Positions 51,345 to 60,487 of a stretch of DNA of 64,000 bases are shown here, piece after piece. The position numbers and the translations under genes were made by a program. This stretch comes from JAXMDT01 sp046348685 (GTDB lineage: Bacteria > Pseudomonadota > Alphaproteobacteria > Rickettsiales > UBA998): contig JAXMDT010000001.1 of NCBI GenBank assembly GCA_046348685.1, positions 124,001 to 188,000 on the forward strand, given 5' to 3'. Numbering within the stretch: position 1 is the stretch's first letter; each line of letters opens with the position of its first letter. Below the pieces are notes generated by a model. It worked only from the letters and a program-made list of their open reading frames with translations, searched no databases and was not told the origin of the DNA.

Positions 51345-53396
51345 TCACACCATGCCTAGGCTGCTCAGCAGCATATCGATTAATTTTATACCTGCGAATG
51401 GCACGAGCACACCGCCAACACCATAAATCAAAATATGGCGGTGGAGTAGGGAGGCGGCATTCAATGCGCGGTACTTCACTCCTTTCAGCGCCAGCGGAAT
51501 CAGTGCAATGATAATCAAGGCATTGAAGATAACAGCTGAAAGGATTGCGCTTTGCGGCGTGGTCAGGTGCATGACATTGAGAAGCGTCAGTGCAGGATAG
51601 GTGCTGGCAAAGGCTGCCGGAATGATAGCAAAATATTTGGCAACATCATTGGCGAGACTGAATGTGGTCAATGCGCCACGTGTCATCAGCAACTGTTTAC
51701 CAATTTCGACAACTTCAATGAGCTTGGTAGGGTCGGAATCGAGATCGACCATGTTGCCCGCTTCCTTAGCCGCCTGCGTTCCGCTGTTCATCACCACGGC
51801 GACATCGGCCTGGGCGAGGGCAGGTGCATCGTTTGTACCATCGCCAACCATGGCAACCAATTGGCCGCCTTCCTGCTGACGGCGAATAAAAGCGAGCTTA
51901 TTTTCCGGTGTCGCTTCGGCGATGAAATCATCCACGCCTGCTTCCGCGGCTATTGCTGCGGCTGTCAATGGATTGTCACCGGTGATCATGACGCTTTTGA
52001 TCCCCATGACGCGGAGTTCCGCCAAGCGGCGTTTGATATCTGGCTTCACCACATCTTTCAGGTGGATGACGCCAAGCGTGCGGCCATTTTCAGCCACAAT
52101 CAACGGAGTTCCGCCCTGGCGGGCAATGTCTTCTGTCTGGCGTACTGTTTCTGCCGGAATGCTGTTCCCATCGGTAGCCAGATGGCGCGCGATCGCATCC
52201 GAAGCGCCTTTCAGGATACGGCGGGTTTGCAGCGTAATCCCACTGACACGTGTTTCGGCGCTGAATGGAATGAACGTAGCATCCAGCGAATCCAAAGACG
52301 GCATGCTTATGCTATGCTTTTCACGGGCAAGCGCAACAATGCTTTTGCCTTCCGGCGTTTCGTCAGCAAGAGAGGATAATGCCGCCGCTTCTGCGAGCGC
52401 AGTCATGTTAATGCCCGGGGCTGGGTAAAAAGCAGAAGCCTGACGGTTACCGAAAGTTATCGTGCCGGTTTTATCCAGCAGCAGGACGCTGACATCACCT
52501 GCCGCTTCCACGGCGCGGCCAGAGCGGGCAACAACGTTGGCGCGGAGCAGGCGTTGCATGCCGGATATGCCGATCGCAGAAAGCAATCCGCCGATGGTGG
52601 TAGGAATCAGGCATACGAGCAAGGCAACCAATACGGTAATGCTCACTACAGAACCGCTTTTGACTGCTTCTACGCTGAACAGTGAAAAGGGTAATAGCGT
52701 GGCGGTCGCCAGCAGAAAGGCGAGCGTCATGCCTGCCAGCAAAATCGAAAGAGCAATTTCATTAGGAGTCTTCTGGCGTTTGGCGCTTTCAACCAGCGCA
52801 ATCATACGGTCCAGAAAGGATTCGCCAGGATCTACCGTGACCCGAATGATAATCCAGTCAGAGAGTACGCGCGTGCCGCCGGTGACGCCATCCGCGTCGC
52901 CGCCGCTTTCGCGGATAACCGGCGCGCTTTCACCGGTAATGGCGCTTTCGTCTACTGAGGCAATTCCCTGGAGAACCTGGCCATCGGCAGGAATCATATC
53001 GCCTGCTTCAATCAGCACAATATCACCCCGTGCCAGTTCGCTTGCGGAAACGACATCATATTTGGCATTGCGATCGGCTTTTTTCAGGCGCTTGGCGGTG
53101 ACATCACGCCGTGCCTCGCGTAGTGCTGAAGCCTGAGCCTTGCCTTTTCCCTCGGCCACGGCTTCAGCAAAATTGGCAAACAGCACCGTGAACCACAGCC
53201 AGAATGCAATTGCAGCGGTAAACCATGGCTTTTCATAGTTCGTATGCACATCCGCAACTGCCAGGGCCGTAGTCAAAATAGCGCCTGCAAACACCACAAA
53301 CATGACAGGGTTGCGGGCTTGGTAAAGCGGCGTAAGGCGGCGCAGTGAATGGAGCAGACAGTCGCTCCATGGAAACGGTTGCGTATTGGCTTGCAT
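51345..53396 (-). CDS. kdpB: potassium-transporting ATPase KdpB subunit
   Basis: P-type ATPase that powers K+ uptake. About 683 residues from ATG 53396, one nt after the kdpA stop; in-frame upstream starts would run into kdpA. Motifs: ITGESAPVI, phosphorylation loop DKTGTITFGNRQA, SLADETPEGKSIVALA, MVGDGTNDAPALAQADV and SDPTKLIEVVEIGKQL. Intact. Confidence 0.96.
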   Translation of the reverse strand: MQANTQPFPWSDCLLHSLRRLTPLYQARNPVMFVVFAGAILTTALAVADVHTNYEKPWFTAAIAFWLWFTVLFANFAEAVAEGKGKAQASALREARRDVTAKRLKKADRNAKYDVVSASELARGDIVLIEAGDMIPADGQVLQGIASVDESAITGESAPVIRESGGDADGVTGGTRVLSDWIIIRVTVDPGESFLDRMIALVESAKRQKTPNEIALSILLAGMTLAFLLATATLLPFSLFSVEAVKSGSVVSITVLVALLVCLIPTTIGGLLSAIGISGMQRLLRANVVARSGRAVEAAGDVSVLLLDKTGTITFGNRQASAFYPAPGINMTALAEAAALSSLADETPEGKSIVALAREKHSISMPSLDSLDATFIPFSAETRVSGITLQTRRILKGASDAIARHLATDGNSIPAETVRQTEDIARQGGTPLIVAENGRTLGVIHLKDVVKPDIKRRLAELRVMGIKSVMITGDNPLTAAAIAAEAGVDDFIAEATPENKLAFIRRQQEGGQLVAMVGDGTNDAPALAQADVAVVMNSGTQAAKEAGNMVDLDSDPTKLIEVVEIGKQLLMTRGALTTFSLANDVAKYFAIIPAAFASTYPALTLLNVMHLTTPQSAILSAVIFNALIIIALIPLALKGVKYRALNAASLLHRHILIYGVGGVLVPFAGIKLIDMLLSSLGMV

Positions 53397-53397
53397 C

Positions 53398-55122
53398 TTA
53401 TTTCTCCAGCGTAAGTTGCTCAGCGATAGGCCCGACGGCAAGGGAAGGGACGTACGTTAAAACGCCCACCATAACGACGACGCTAACCAGGAAAAAAACG
53501 AATAAAGGGGTGTGTGTGGGTAGCGTACCGCTGCTTTCTGGCGTGTGTTTCTTACCAGCGAATGAACCGGCGATCGCCAGGACCGGAATAATGACCCAGA
53601 AACGTCCAACCAGCATCGCGATGCCAAGCAATGTATTATAGAATGGAGTGTCCGCAGTAAGGCCTGCAAACGCGCTGCCATTATTGTTAGCAGCCGACGT
53701 CAGTGCATAAAGCACTTCAGAAAAACCATGTGGGCCCGGGTTTAATATACCGGCGCGGCCTGCATCGGTCATTACGGCCAAAGCGGTGCCAAATAATGCC
53801 ATAATCGCCGGCAGTATGATAGCCAGTGCAGCCATTTTCATTTCAAAGGACTGCACCTTTTTTCCCATATATTCCGGCGTGCGTCCGACCATCAAACCGG
53901 CAATGAAAACGGTGATAAGCACAAACATGATCATGCCGTATAGTCCAGAACCGACGCCTCCATAGATAACCTCCCCGAATTGCATCAGCACTAGCGGTAC
54001 CATGCCGCCTAAGGGCGTAAAGGAATCGTGCATCGCATTGACCGATCCATTGGAAGCGGCGGTCGTCGCCGATGCCCAGAGTGCGGAATTGGCAATCCCA
54101 AACCGTACTTCCTTTCCTTCCATGTTACCGCCCGGTGAAAACTCACCGGCTTTCTGATCGATGCCCATTTCCTCAAAGGAAGGAGTGCCTCGCTGTTCCG
54201 ATGCAAAACAGATCAGTGTCAGCGGAACCAGGATTAACGTCATGGCCGCAAGCAATGCCCACCCCTGACGACGGTCATTAATCAGGCGGGCAAATGCGTG
54301 GCAACACGCAGCAGGAATAAGTAGAATAGCGAGCAACTCGAGGAAATTGCTTATAGCCGTAGGATTTTCAAATGGATGAGAGGAATTGACGTTAAAAAAA
54401 CCGCCGCCGTTGGTTCCAAGCTGTTTGATTGCTATCTGAGAAGCGGCTGGTCCCACCGCTATAGTCTGCTGTCCACCTGCCGAAGCAGCTGTCACGGATG
54501 GCTCCAGTGTCTGCACAACGCCTTCATAAACCAGCGCGACAGTCATAATGATGGCGAGTGGCAGCAAAATATATAGCGTGCCTCTGACAAGATCGACCCA
54601 GAAATTGCCGATTACGGACGTTTCACGGCGGGCAATTCCTCTCGCCAAGGCCGCCATGACCGCCATCCCCACTGCGGCTGACATGAAATTTTGCACCGTC
54701 AATCCGGCCATTTGGCTGAAATACGACATGGTCGTTTCGCCTCCATAGCTCTGCCAGTTGGTATTGGTGATAAAGCTAACGGCCGTGTTGAAAGCAAGGT
54801 CAGGATCCAGACCAGGAAAATGTCCAGGGTTAAAAGGAAGCTGGTTCTGGAATAGCAATAGGAGATAAAGCAGTATAAAACTGCCAGTGCTGAAGATTAC
54901 GACATCACGAGCATAACGCTGCCAATTAGACTCCTCAGGAAACTTGATTCCGCATAAACGATATATGAGGTGTTCCAAAGGTGAGAGTAAACGTTCCAAC
55001 CAGCCGGCATTGCCGCTGTAAACGCCGCCGATGTAATAGCCAAGTGGCCAGGAGACCAAAAACAATGTGGCAAAATACAAGGCGATTTGAATCAATCCTT
55101 GTTCCGTAAAATAATCCATCAT
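53398..55122 (-). CDS. kdpA: potassium-transporting ATPase KdpA subunit
   Basis: The K+-conducting membrane subunit. About 574 residues with ten membrane helices. Selectivity-filter-like loops include SFITNTNWQSYGGE, QLGTNGGGFFNVNSSHPFENP, SALWASATTAASNGSVN and TSAANNNGSAFAG. Two adjacent ATGs (55122, 55119) are possible; they overlap the kdpF stop, so the genes are translationally coupled. Confidence 0.97.
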   Translation of the reverse strand: MMDYFTEQGLIQIALYFATLFLVSWPLGYYIGGVYSGNAGWLERLLSPLEHLIYRLCGIKFPEESNWQRYARDVVIFSTGSFILLYLLLLFQNQLPFNPGHFPGLDPDLAFNTAVSFITNTNWQSYGGETTMSYFSQMAGLTVQNFMSAAVGMAVMAALARGIARRETSVIGNFWVDLVRGTLYILLPLAIIMTVALVYEGVVQTLEPSVTAASAGGQQTIAVGPAASQIAIKQLGTNGGGFFNVNSSHPFENPTAISNFLELLAILLIPAACCHAFARLINDRRQGWALLAAMTLILVPLTLICFASEQRGTPSFEEMGIDQKAGEFSPGGNMEGKEVRFGIANSALWASATTAASNGSVNAMHDSFTPLGGMVPLVLMQFGEVIYGGVGSGLYGMIMFVLITVFIAGLMVGRTPEYMGKKVQSFEMKMAALAIILPAIMALFGTALAVMTDAGRAGILNPGPHGFSEVLYALTSAANNNGSAFAGLTADTPFYNTLLGIAMLVGRFWVIIPVLAIAGSFAGKKHTPESSGTLPTHTPLFVFFLVSVVVMVGVLTYVPSLAVGPIAEQLTLEK

Positions 55123-55211
55123 GGAAAAATCTCCGGTTTAAGCAGCGCCACTATTAGATAAAGGAAAATACCCGCGCATGTGAGAAGAGTGATATCATAC
55201 CAAAAGGACAT
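55119..55211 (-). CDS. kdpF: KdpF membrane peptide, 30 aa
   Basis: Short single-helix peptide MSFWYDITLLTCAGIFLYLI followed by VALLKPEIFP. The terminal LLKPE-F pattern is the KdpF signature. It follows GGAGGAG and its TGA overlaps the kdpA ATG. KdpF stabilises the KdpFABC complex by lying between KdpA and KdpB. Too short for routine gene callers. Confidence 0.85.
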   Translation of the reverse strand: MSFWYDITLLTCAGIFLYLIVALLKPEIFP

Positions 55212-55212
55212 G

Positions 55213-55299
55213 TTACTCCTCCAGCCTTGCAAAGAGTTTGATCAACAGCAGGCTTAGAATAAAGAAAGCTGGCCCAGCTAATATATAAGCGATTGTCAT
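55213..55299 (-). CDS. 28-aa membrane peptide ahead of kdpF
   Basis: MTIAYILAGPAFFILSLLLI followed by KLFARLEE: one hydrophobic helix and a charged tail. Its last codons and stop contain the kdpF ribosome site (CTGGAGGAGTAAC then ATG), so the two are coupled. No Shine-Dalgarno precedes it. A TATAGT at 55311-55306 would start transcription at its ATG, which would make it leaderless. Short ORFs of this kind ahead of kdpF occur in other bacteria as I recall, but I cannot name the family. Confidence 0.6.
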   Translation of the reverse strand: MTIAYILAGPAFFILSLLLIKLFARLEE

Positions 55300-55370
55300 G
55301 GATAAACTATAACGGATCAGATTTTGATGCGGTGTAGTATTACATGAAAACTCCGTATATATGTCGTATA

Positions 55371-55400
55371 AAAAAGGCCCTCCATTTGGAGGGCTTTTTT
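55371..55400 (-). terminator. bidirectional terminator between hemerythrin gene and kdp operon
   Basis: GCCCTCC-ATTT-GGAGGGC (55377-55394) flanked by A and T tracts on the two sides, so it works in either direction. It ends the minus-strand hemerythrin transcript before the kdp promoter. Confidence 0.9.
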
Positions 55401-55425
55401 AAATCGTTCGTATTCCAGCGAAGAA

Positions 55426-55869
55426 TTAAGCGGCCGTTTTTAAATGTTTTTTCTTAAGTGCGTCCATGTCCTTAGCTAATTGGACAGCCTGCGCGTGATT
55501 TAGAATAGATTTGGCTTTTTTGAAAATGCTTTCTTCCTCTTCATGCACGTGATGTTCAACCGCGTGTTTGAATTCACCGAATGTTTCAATCCATTTTTCA
55601 CTTTCCATAGAGATCACATCCAGCTTGTCCATATATTCACGTATTTCGTCATGCTCTTCGTGTGCATGCTCCATTTTTTCTTCGGTCTGCGACTTCTTTT
55701 CAAGGGCTTTATAAAAGGTTGCTTCTTCCGTTTCCGCATGCAGCGTAAGCTCGGAGCAAATTTCATCAAAGATGGCCTTACGGCGTGTTTTGCTGCGCGC
55801 AGAGAGTAACTTTTCCATCAATTCACTGACATGACGGTGGTCTTTCTGAAGATAGGCGTAAATATCCAT
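55426..55869 (-). CDS. hemerythrin HHE-domain protein
   Basis: About 147 residues from ATG 55869 (GGAG ahead). Four-helix bundle with the HHE metal ligands: LQKDHRHVSELMEKL, LTLHAETEEATFYKAL, HAHEEHDEIREYMDKL and EHHVHEEEESIFKKA. Binds a di-iron centre; relatives sense or store O2 or protect against oxidative or nitrosative stress. The C-terminus is Lys-rich (LKKKHLKTAA). Neighbours on the other side are a basic protein and an alcohol dehydrogenase often seen in stress clusters. Confidence 0.9.
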   Translation of the reverse strand: MDIYAYLQKDHRHVSELMEKLLSARSKTRRKAIFDEICSELTLHAETEEATFYKALEKKSQTEEKMEHAHEEHDEIREYMDKLDVISMESEKWIETFGEFKHAVEHHVHEEEESIFKKAKSILNHAQAVQLAKDMDALKKKHLKTAA

Positions 55870-56054
55870 GACGGTCTCCATAAATACAGTTTTGGTAAAA
55901 AAAGATTGCCTTATCACACAATAAAAAAACCATGGGCATGACAAAACAATTTATAAAAAGCCTACCTCGCTTCGCCTGTTTACTATCGTAACTTTACGCC
56001 AATTGACCTTTATTGCGTGATGCACTGGATAATTATTTCACCCAGGAGAAAATC

Positions 56055-56444
56055 ATGCCGCTTAAAAAAGGTAGCAGCCGTGAAACGGTTAGTAGAAACA
56101 TCAAGGAAATCGTCCATGATTGGAAAAGCGATGGCACAATCGGCAATAGTAAGCCCAAGACCAAAAAGAAGGCTACCAAACAGGCAACGGCCATCGCGCT
56201 AAAAAAAGCGGGCAAATCAAAATACCAAAAAAATGGAAGTAAAAACGCATCATCCAAATCTACGGGCTCCACGTCCAAGCGTTCCACAACTAAAAAAACG
56301 GCAGCGGCAAAAAAATCCTCAGCATCACGATCGGGCTCAAAAACGTCCGGGACTACGCACCGCGCCGCAGCCAGCAAAGTCGCGCATAAATCGATCAGCC
56401 GTAAAGGTGGGAGAAAAACAACCAATCGTTCAACAAAACGTTAA
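56055..56444 (+). CDS. Lys/Ser/Thr-rich basic protein (histone-H1-like, DUF6496-type)
   Basis: 129 residues from ATG 56055 (CCAGGAG ahead). A short ordered N-terminus (MPLKKGSSRETVSRNIKEIV) with KATKQATAIALKKAGKSKYQ resembles the KQAIAIALSEA pattern of small basic stress proteins. The rest is a Lys/Ser/Thr/Arg low-complexity tail, like histone H1. Likely binds DNA or RNA non-specifically. 14 nt before the next gene's start. Confidence 0.75.
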   Translation: MPLKKGSSRETVSRNIKEIVHDWKSDGTIGNSKPKTKKKATKQATAIALKKAGKSKYQKNGSKNASSKSTGSTSKRSTTKKTAAAKKSSASRSGSKTSGTTHRAAASKVAHKSISRKGGRKTTNRSTKR

Positions 56445-56458
56445 GCAAGGAGATAAAT

Positions 56459-57682
56459 ATGAAAGCCGTTGTATTCCATGGCATTGGTGATATTCGCGTC
56501 GATGAAGTGCCGGAGCCGAAACTCAAGGACTCTCAGGATGCTATTATCCGGCTTACAGCCAGTGCGATCTGCGGCACCGATTTGCATATGGTACGCGGAA
56601 CGCTTGCCGGTATGAAATCCGGGACGATTCTCGGGCACGAAGGTGTTGGCGTGATCGAACAACTAGGCGATGGGGTACGCAATTTCCATGTTGGTGACCG
56701 GGTTGTGATTCCATCAACAATCGCTTGTGGTTACTGCGCGTATTGCCGCGACGGTTACTTCGCACAGTGCGATATTGCCAATCCCAATGGCAAGGCAGCT
56801 GGTACGGCATTTTTCGGCGGCCCTAAACCGAGTGGCTCTTTTGATGGCATGCAGGCAGAGAAGGTGCGCGTACCTTTTGCTAACGTTGGCTTGGTAAAAA
56901 TTCCCGATCATGTCACGGATGAGCAGGCGATCCTGCTTTCCGATATATTTCCGACCGGTTACTTTGGCGCCGATATGGCGGATATCAAACCGGGGCATAT
57001 CATTGCCGTTTATGGCTGCGGACCGGTGGGTTTATTCGCCATCATGAGCGCACAACTGCTTGGGGCGGGCCGTATTTTTGCTATCGACCGCATACCGGAC
57101 AGGCTTGCTAAAGCGCGCCAACTTGGCGCGGAAGTCATCAACTTTGATGAAGAAGATCCCGTTAAAGCTATACTCAAGCTGACTGGCGAAATTGGTGTTG
57201 ATCGTGTTATCGATGCAGTGGGTGTGGATGCCGAGCACCCAGAACACGGCATGGCCCATATGAAAGCTAAAGTGACCGGTAAAGAACGCAAACTGGAGAA
57301 AGAAATTAAAAAAATTGCTCCCAAACAGAATCCTGATGGGGATTTATGGCAACCCGGAAAAGCGCCTACGCAGGCGCTTGAGTGGGCGATTGATTCCGTC
57401 GCGAAGGCTGGCACGATCTCGATCATCGGCGTCTATCCGGAAACGGCGGAATCATTCCCTATAGGCAAAGCGATGAACAAAAACCTAACGCTGCGCATGG
57501 GGAATTGCAACCACCGTAAATACATACTCAAACTTATGGAACTTGTTGCCAGCGGCGCGATTGATCCGACAGTCGTTTTAACAAAACAGCGTCCGCTTGC
57601 ATCCGCCATTGAAGCTTTTGAAGCATTCGATCAAAGGGAAGAGGGATGGGTTAAGGTGGAACTCGAGCCCCGAGCCGCCTAA
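56459..57682 (+). CDS. zinc-dependent alcohol dehydrogenase (formaldehyde-dehydrogenase-like)
   Basis: 407 residues. Catalytic zinc ligands in SAICGTDLHM and GHEGVGVIE; structural zinc cysteines in CGYCAYCRDGYFAQC; NAD(P)-binding loop AVYGCGPVGLFAIM and IDRIPDRLAKARQLGA. The length and the insertion around GVDAEHPEHGMAHMKAKVTG match the glutathione-independent formaldehyde-dehydrogenase branch. Substrate is uncertain. AAGGAG lies ahead of the ATG; it is co-oriented with the basic-protein gene and probably co-transcribed. Confidence 0.9.
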   Translation: MKAVVFHGIGDIRVDEVPEPKLKDSQDAIIRLTASAICGTDLHMVRGTLAGMKSGTILGHEGVGVIEQLGDGVRNFHVGDRVVIPSTIACGYCAYCRDGYFAQCDIANPNGKAAGTAFFGGPKPSGSFDGMQAEKVRVPFANVGLVKIPDHVTDEQAILLSDIFPTGYFGADMADIKPGHIIAVYGCGPVGLFAIMSAQLLGAGRIFAIDRIPDRLAKARQLGAEVINFDEEDPVKAILKLTGEIGVDRVIDAVGVDAEHPEHGMAHMKAKVTGKERKLEKEIKKIAPKQNPDGDLWQPGKAPTQALEWAIDSVAKAGTISIIGVYPETAESFPIGKAMNKNLTLRMGNCNHRKYILKLMELVASGAIDPTVVLTKQRPLASAIEAFEAFDQREEGWVKVELEPRAA

Positions 57683-57790
57683 TCATTATTATTTTACTGT
57701 AAACAAAAGATACACCGCTTCCTATGCTTGCGTGTTAAACAGACGCTGCGCCGAATTCGCCTATTTTTTTTATTAGAAAATAGGTAAGGG

Positions 57791-57819
57791 AAAGGCGCTG
57801 TGGGGACAACAGCGCCTTT
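57791..57819. terminator. hairpin between convergent genes
   Basis: AAAGGCGCTGT (57791-57801) pairs over 11 bp with ACAGCGCCTTT (57809-57819). It lies between the stops of the convergent dehydrogenase gene and the 63-aa gene. No strong T-tract follows on either strand, so termination may be weak. A second AT-rich hairpin (CCTATTT/AAATAGG) lies at 57761-57784. Confidence 0.5.
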
Positions 57820-57852
57820 GGACGGGGAAATCAGATTAGAATAATGAGTAAT

Positions 57853-58044
57853 TTAGTACATCGTCACGGGATCGCTTGCTGGGAATGTATCAGCCAGCAT
57901 GTGATCGAGCGATTTCTCACTTATGTTCTCGCGTACTTGTTTATCCTGGTGAACAATGCGCGCGCAAAAAATATTCCAGCCGGCATGTTTCCAGCCTTTG
58001 GAAAAATGATAGGCTGCAGTAATAATATTCGTGATGGTTTGCAT
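57853..58044 (-). CDS. small protein with TFPASDP motif, 63 aa
   Basis: 63 residues from ATG 58044 (AAGGAG ahead, within the end of the preceding gene). The C-terminus SLDHMLADTFPASDPVTMY carries the DxTFPASDP motif that ends many small stress-associated proteins. No membrane segment. Its ATG is 1 nt after the stop of the upstream small membrane protein, so the two are co-translated. Function unknown. Confidence 0.8.
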   Translation of the reverse strand: MQTITNIITAAYHFSKGWKHAGWNIFCARIVHQDKQVRENISEKSLDHMLADTFPASDPVTMY

Positions 58045-58045
58045 A

Positions 58046-58324
58046 TTATACTCCTTGAAAATGCACATGTTGCTCACGGCTGATGTAATGTCCATCAAGC
58101 GTATGTGACGGTTTTGATAAAGGATGCATTTCACTGTGAATTAAACGAACAATCCATAATGTGGCAGCAAAACTGATCGACAAAATCACGCTCGAAAGAA
58201 TTATAAAAACGATACTGTCCGGCGCAACGGGTACAAACCCTTGATCAAATCGCAATACGACGTAAAGCGCCAGAGGGCTGTTAATCAGTAGTGCGGTTGG
58301 AATATGGCGTATGTATGTCTTCAT
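58046..58324 (-). CDS. small membrane protein, 92 aa
   Basis: Two predicted membrane helices (IPTALLINSPLALYVVL; SIVFIILSSVILSISFAATL) and a hydrophilic His-rich C-terminus (HYISREQHVHFQGV). Family not recognised. Forms a two-gene unit with the downstream TFPASDP protein. Confidence 0.65.
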   Translation of the reverse strand: MKTYIRHIPTALLINSPLALYVVLRFDQGFVPVAPDSIVFIILSSVILSISFAATLWIVRLIHSEMHPLSKPSHTLDGHYISREQHVHFQGV

Positions 58325-58406
58325 GCAAACACCATATACTGGGTAGAATTAAAGCTCAGTGCCATTAACCGGTTGATTTTGTAAGGATCGTATAAAATGC
58401 AAGATG

Positions 58407-59474
58407 TTAAAATAAAGAAAGTTGCACTTGCGGTCTTGAAAAATGCACGGTCTCAAGCGATGCATAGGGTTTATTTAATCCATACTTCGCGCGCGCCTTT
58501 GCAAACATCTGACGGATAGTTTCGGCATACATGCCTTCGCCTTTCATACGTTCGCCAAATTTAGAATTATATAATTTTCCGCCGCGCACATCACGAATGC
58601 GGTTCATCACTTTATCTTTACGCAGCGGATAATGCTCGTCGAGCCATTCAGAAAATAAATCTTTCACACCATGCGGCAGTCGCACAACGGTGTAGTGCGC
58701 GCTTTGCGCCCCTGCTTCAGCGGCGCGCTTTAAAAGCTCCGGAATTTCATGGTCAGTCAGCCCGGGGATAATTGGCGCCATATTCACGCTGACGGGAATG
58801 CCCGCGTCTCGCAGCAAGCGAATCGCCTCCAGCCTCCGCTCCGGCTGCGAAGCACGCGGCTCCATACGCCGGCTGAGTTCCTTATCGAGCGTCGTTATAG
58901 ATAATGTAACATGAATACAATTATAGGCTGCGAGTTCCTGCAAAATATCGATATCGCGCGTTACCAGAAAATTCTTGGTGATGACGCCGCCCGGGTTTCT
59001 GAACTCCAACATAACTTCCAGGCATTGCCGGGTGAGTTTCAGCTCGCGCTCTATCGGCTGATAGCAGTCGGTCACGCCGCTGATCATCAAGACTTGCGGC
59101 TGCCAGGATTTCGCCATGAATGCTTTGCGGAGCAGGGCTGGCGCTTCCATTTTGGCGAAAATTTTTGTCTCGAAATCCAGCCCAGCGGAAAACCCCAGAT
59201 ATTCATGAAATGGACGCGCGTAACAATATATGCAACCATGTTCACAACCTCTATAAGGGTTGAAAGAAGCGGAAAAACCAAGGTCAGGACTATCGTTAGT
59301 AGAAATAATACTTCGGGAAGAATCCTTATAGATTTCTGTCGGCACCTGCTGTGCTTCGTCTTCTGCAAATACGGCCTCAACGCGTTCGTATCGGCCTTTT
59401 GGAATAGCACCGGTGCCGCGACCGCGCACGCTTACACGCGCTGCTAGCTCGCTATCGTCTTCAAATGTTATCAT
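58407..59474 (-). CDS. PA0069-family radical SAM protein
   Basis: 355 residues. The radical SAM cluster motif is in NPYRGCEHGCIYCYARPFHE (CxxxCxxC), with the typical N-terminal ARVSVRGRGTGAIPKGRYER and the downstream KSWQPQVLMISGVTDCYQPIE and SVNMAPIIPGLTDHEIP. The family resembles the spore-photoproduct-lyase-like Rv2578c/PA0069 group; reaction unknown. Single-gene unit next to egtD. Confidence 0.9.
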   Translation of the reverse strand: MITFEDDSELAARVSVRGRGTGAIPKGRYERVEAVFAEDEAQQVPTEIYKDSSRSIISTNDSPDLGFSASFNPYRGCEHGCIYCYARPFHEYLGFSAGLDFETKIFAKMEAPALLRKAFMAKSWQPQVLMISGVTDCYQPIERELKLTRQCLEVMLEFRNPGGVITKNFLVTRDIDILQELAAYNCIHVTLSITTLDKELSRRMEPRASQPERRLEAIRLLRDAGIPVSVNMAPIIPGLTDHEIPELLKRAAEAGAQSAHYTVVRLPHGVKDLFSEWLDEHYPLRKDKVMNRIRDVRGGKLYNSKFGERMKGEGMYAETIRQMFAKARAKYGLNKPYASLETVHFSRPQVQLSLF

Positions 59475-59521
59475 GGATAGTAGTTATATAGCAGGTTCGG
59501 CGCGGAAAAACAGTATGGCAA

Positions 59522-60487
59522 TTATGCCGCGCGGAGATAATGCATGCTGTAATAGCAGTTCTCGTCCAGCCATGTTTTTTCGATTTCAAAACCAGCATTT
59601 TCCGCCAGCATCCTGAAGCGCTCTAGCGTATATTTGTGCGAATTTTCTGTGTGTATAGATTCGCCTTCAGTGAAATGGAATGTATGCGTGCCGACTCTAA
59701 CAACCTGATTACGCAGACTCACTAGATGCATTTCCACGCGCTGCTTTTCCGTGTTGAGTACAGCGCGGTGGCTGAAAGAATCAAGATCGAATGTTCCTTC
59801 AAGCTCGTTATTGATCCGGCGTAACAGGTTCTTGTTGAATGCAGCCGTAACGCCTTTACTATCGTCATAGGCGGGAATCAGCACATTCTCATTTTTCATC
59901 AGGTCTACACCAATGAGAACGCCGCCATTTTTACCTGTAATCTTACGCAAGCGTTTCAAGAATAAGATGGCTTCCAGCGTTTCGAAATTGCCAAGCGTCG
60001 ATCCCGGGAAAAAAACAGTATAAGGAGCCTGCCGCGACAGGCGGTTAAACAGGCTTTCCCGCATATAATCGTCATGTATCGGCGTAATGGCAATATGCGG
60101 GAAAAGTTCCTTTAAACGCTTGGCGCAATCGGAAAGGGCGCTTTGTGAAATATCGATTGGCACATAGGCTGAGGGCTTATTTAAAGCGGCAAGCAAGAGT
60201 TCCGTTTTTATTCCGGAGCCTGCGCCAAATTCCATGATTTTTACATACGCGCCGATCGTTTGAGCCATGTCGGGCAGATGGCGCCGCAGAATAGCCATTT
60301 CAGTGCGTGTGACATAGTACTCTTCAAGATCGCATATTTCCTCAAATAGTTCCGATCCTTCAGCATCGTAAAAATATTTGCAGGGAAGAGTTTTTTGCCG
60401 CGTGGACAGACCGGCTATAACATCGTTATAGAACGGAGAGGTTTTCAAAGAGGCGCTTTGTAAGGGACATGAAGCAACTGATTTCAT
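59522..60487 (-). CDS. egtD: L-histidine N-alpha-methyltransferase EgtD
   Basis: Trimethylates histidine to hercynine with S-adenosylmethionine, first step of ergothioneine synthesis. About 321 residues from ATG 60487, which overlaps the egtB stop (ATGA). Motifs: LPCKYFYDAEGSELFEEIC, MEFGAGSGIKTELLLAAL, YVPIDIS, FFPGSTLGNFE, GVDLMKN and FHFTEGESIHTENSHKY. All typical of EgtD. Confidence 0.94.
   Translation of the reverse strand: MKSVASCPLQSASLKTSPFYNDVIAGLSTRQKTLPCKYFYDAEGSELFEEICDLEEYYVTRTEMAILRRHLPDMAQTIGAYVKIMEFGAGSGIKTELLLAALNKPSAYVPIDISQSALSDCAKRLKELFPHIAITPIHDDYMRESLFNRLSRQAPYTVFFPGSTLGNFETLEAILFLKRLRKITGKNGGVLIGVDLMKNENVLIPAYDDSKGVTAAFNKNLLRRINNELEGTFDLDSFSHRAVLNTEKQRVEMHLVSLRNQVVRVGTHTFHFTEGESIHTENSHKYTLERFRMLAENAGFEIEKTWLDENCYYSMHYLRAA

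Noticed and set aside
50735..55299. kdp genes as a novel potassium system
   Set aside because: All subunits and the two-component system match the known Kdp family; only the 28-aa leader peptide is unusual.
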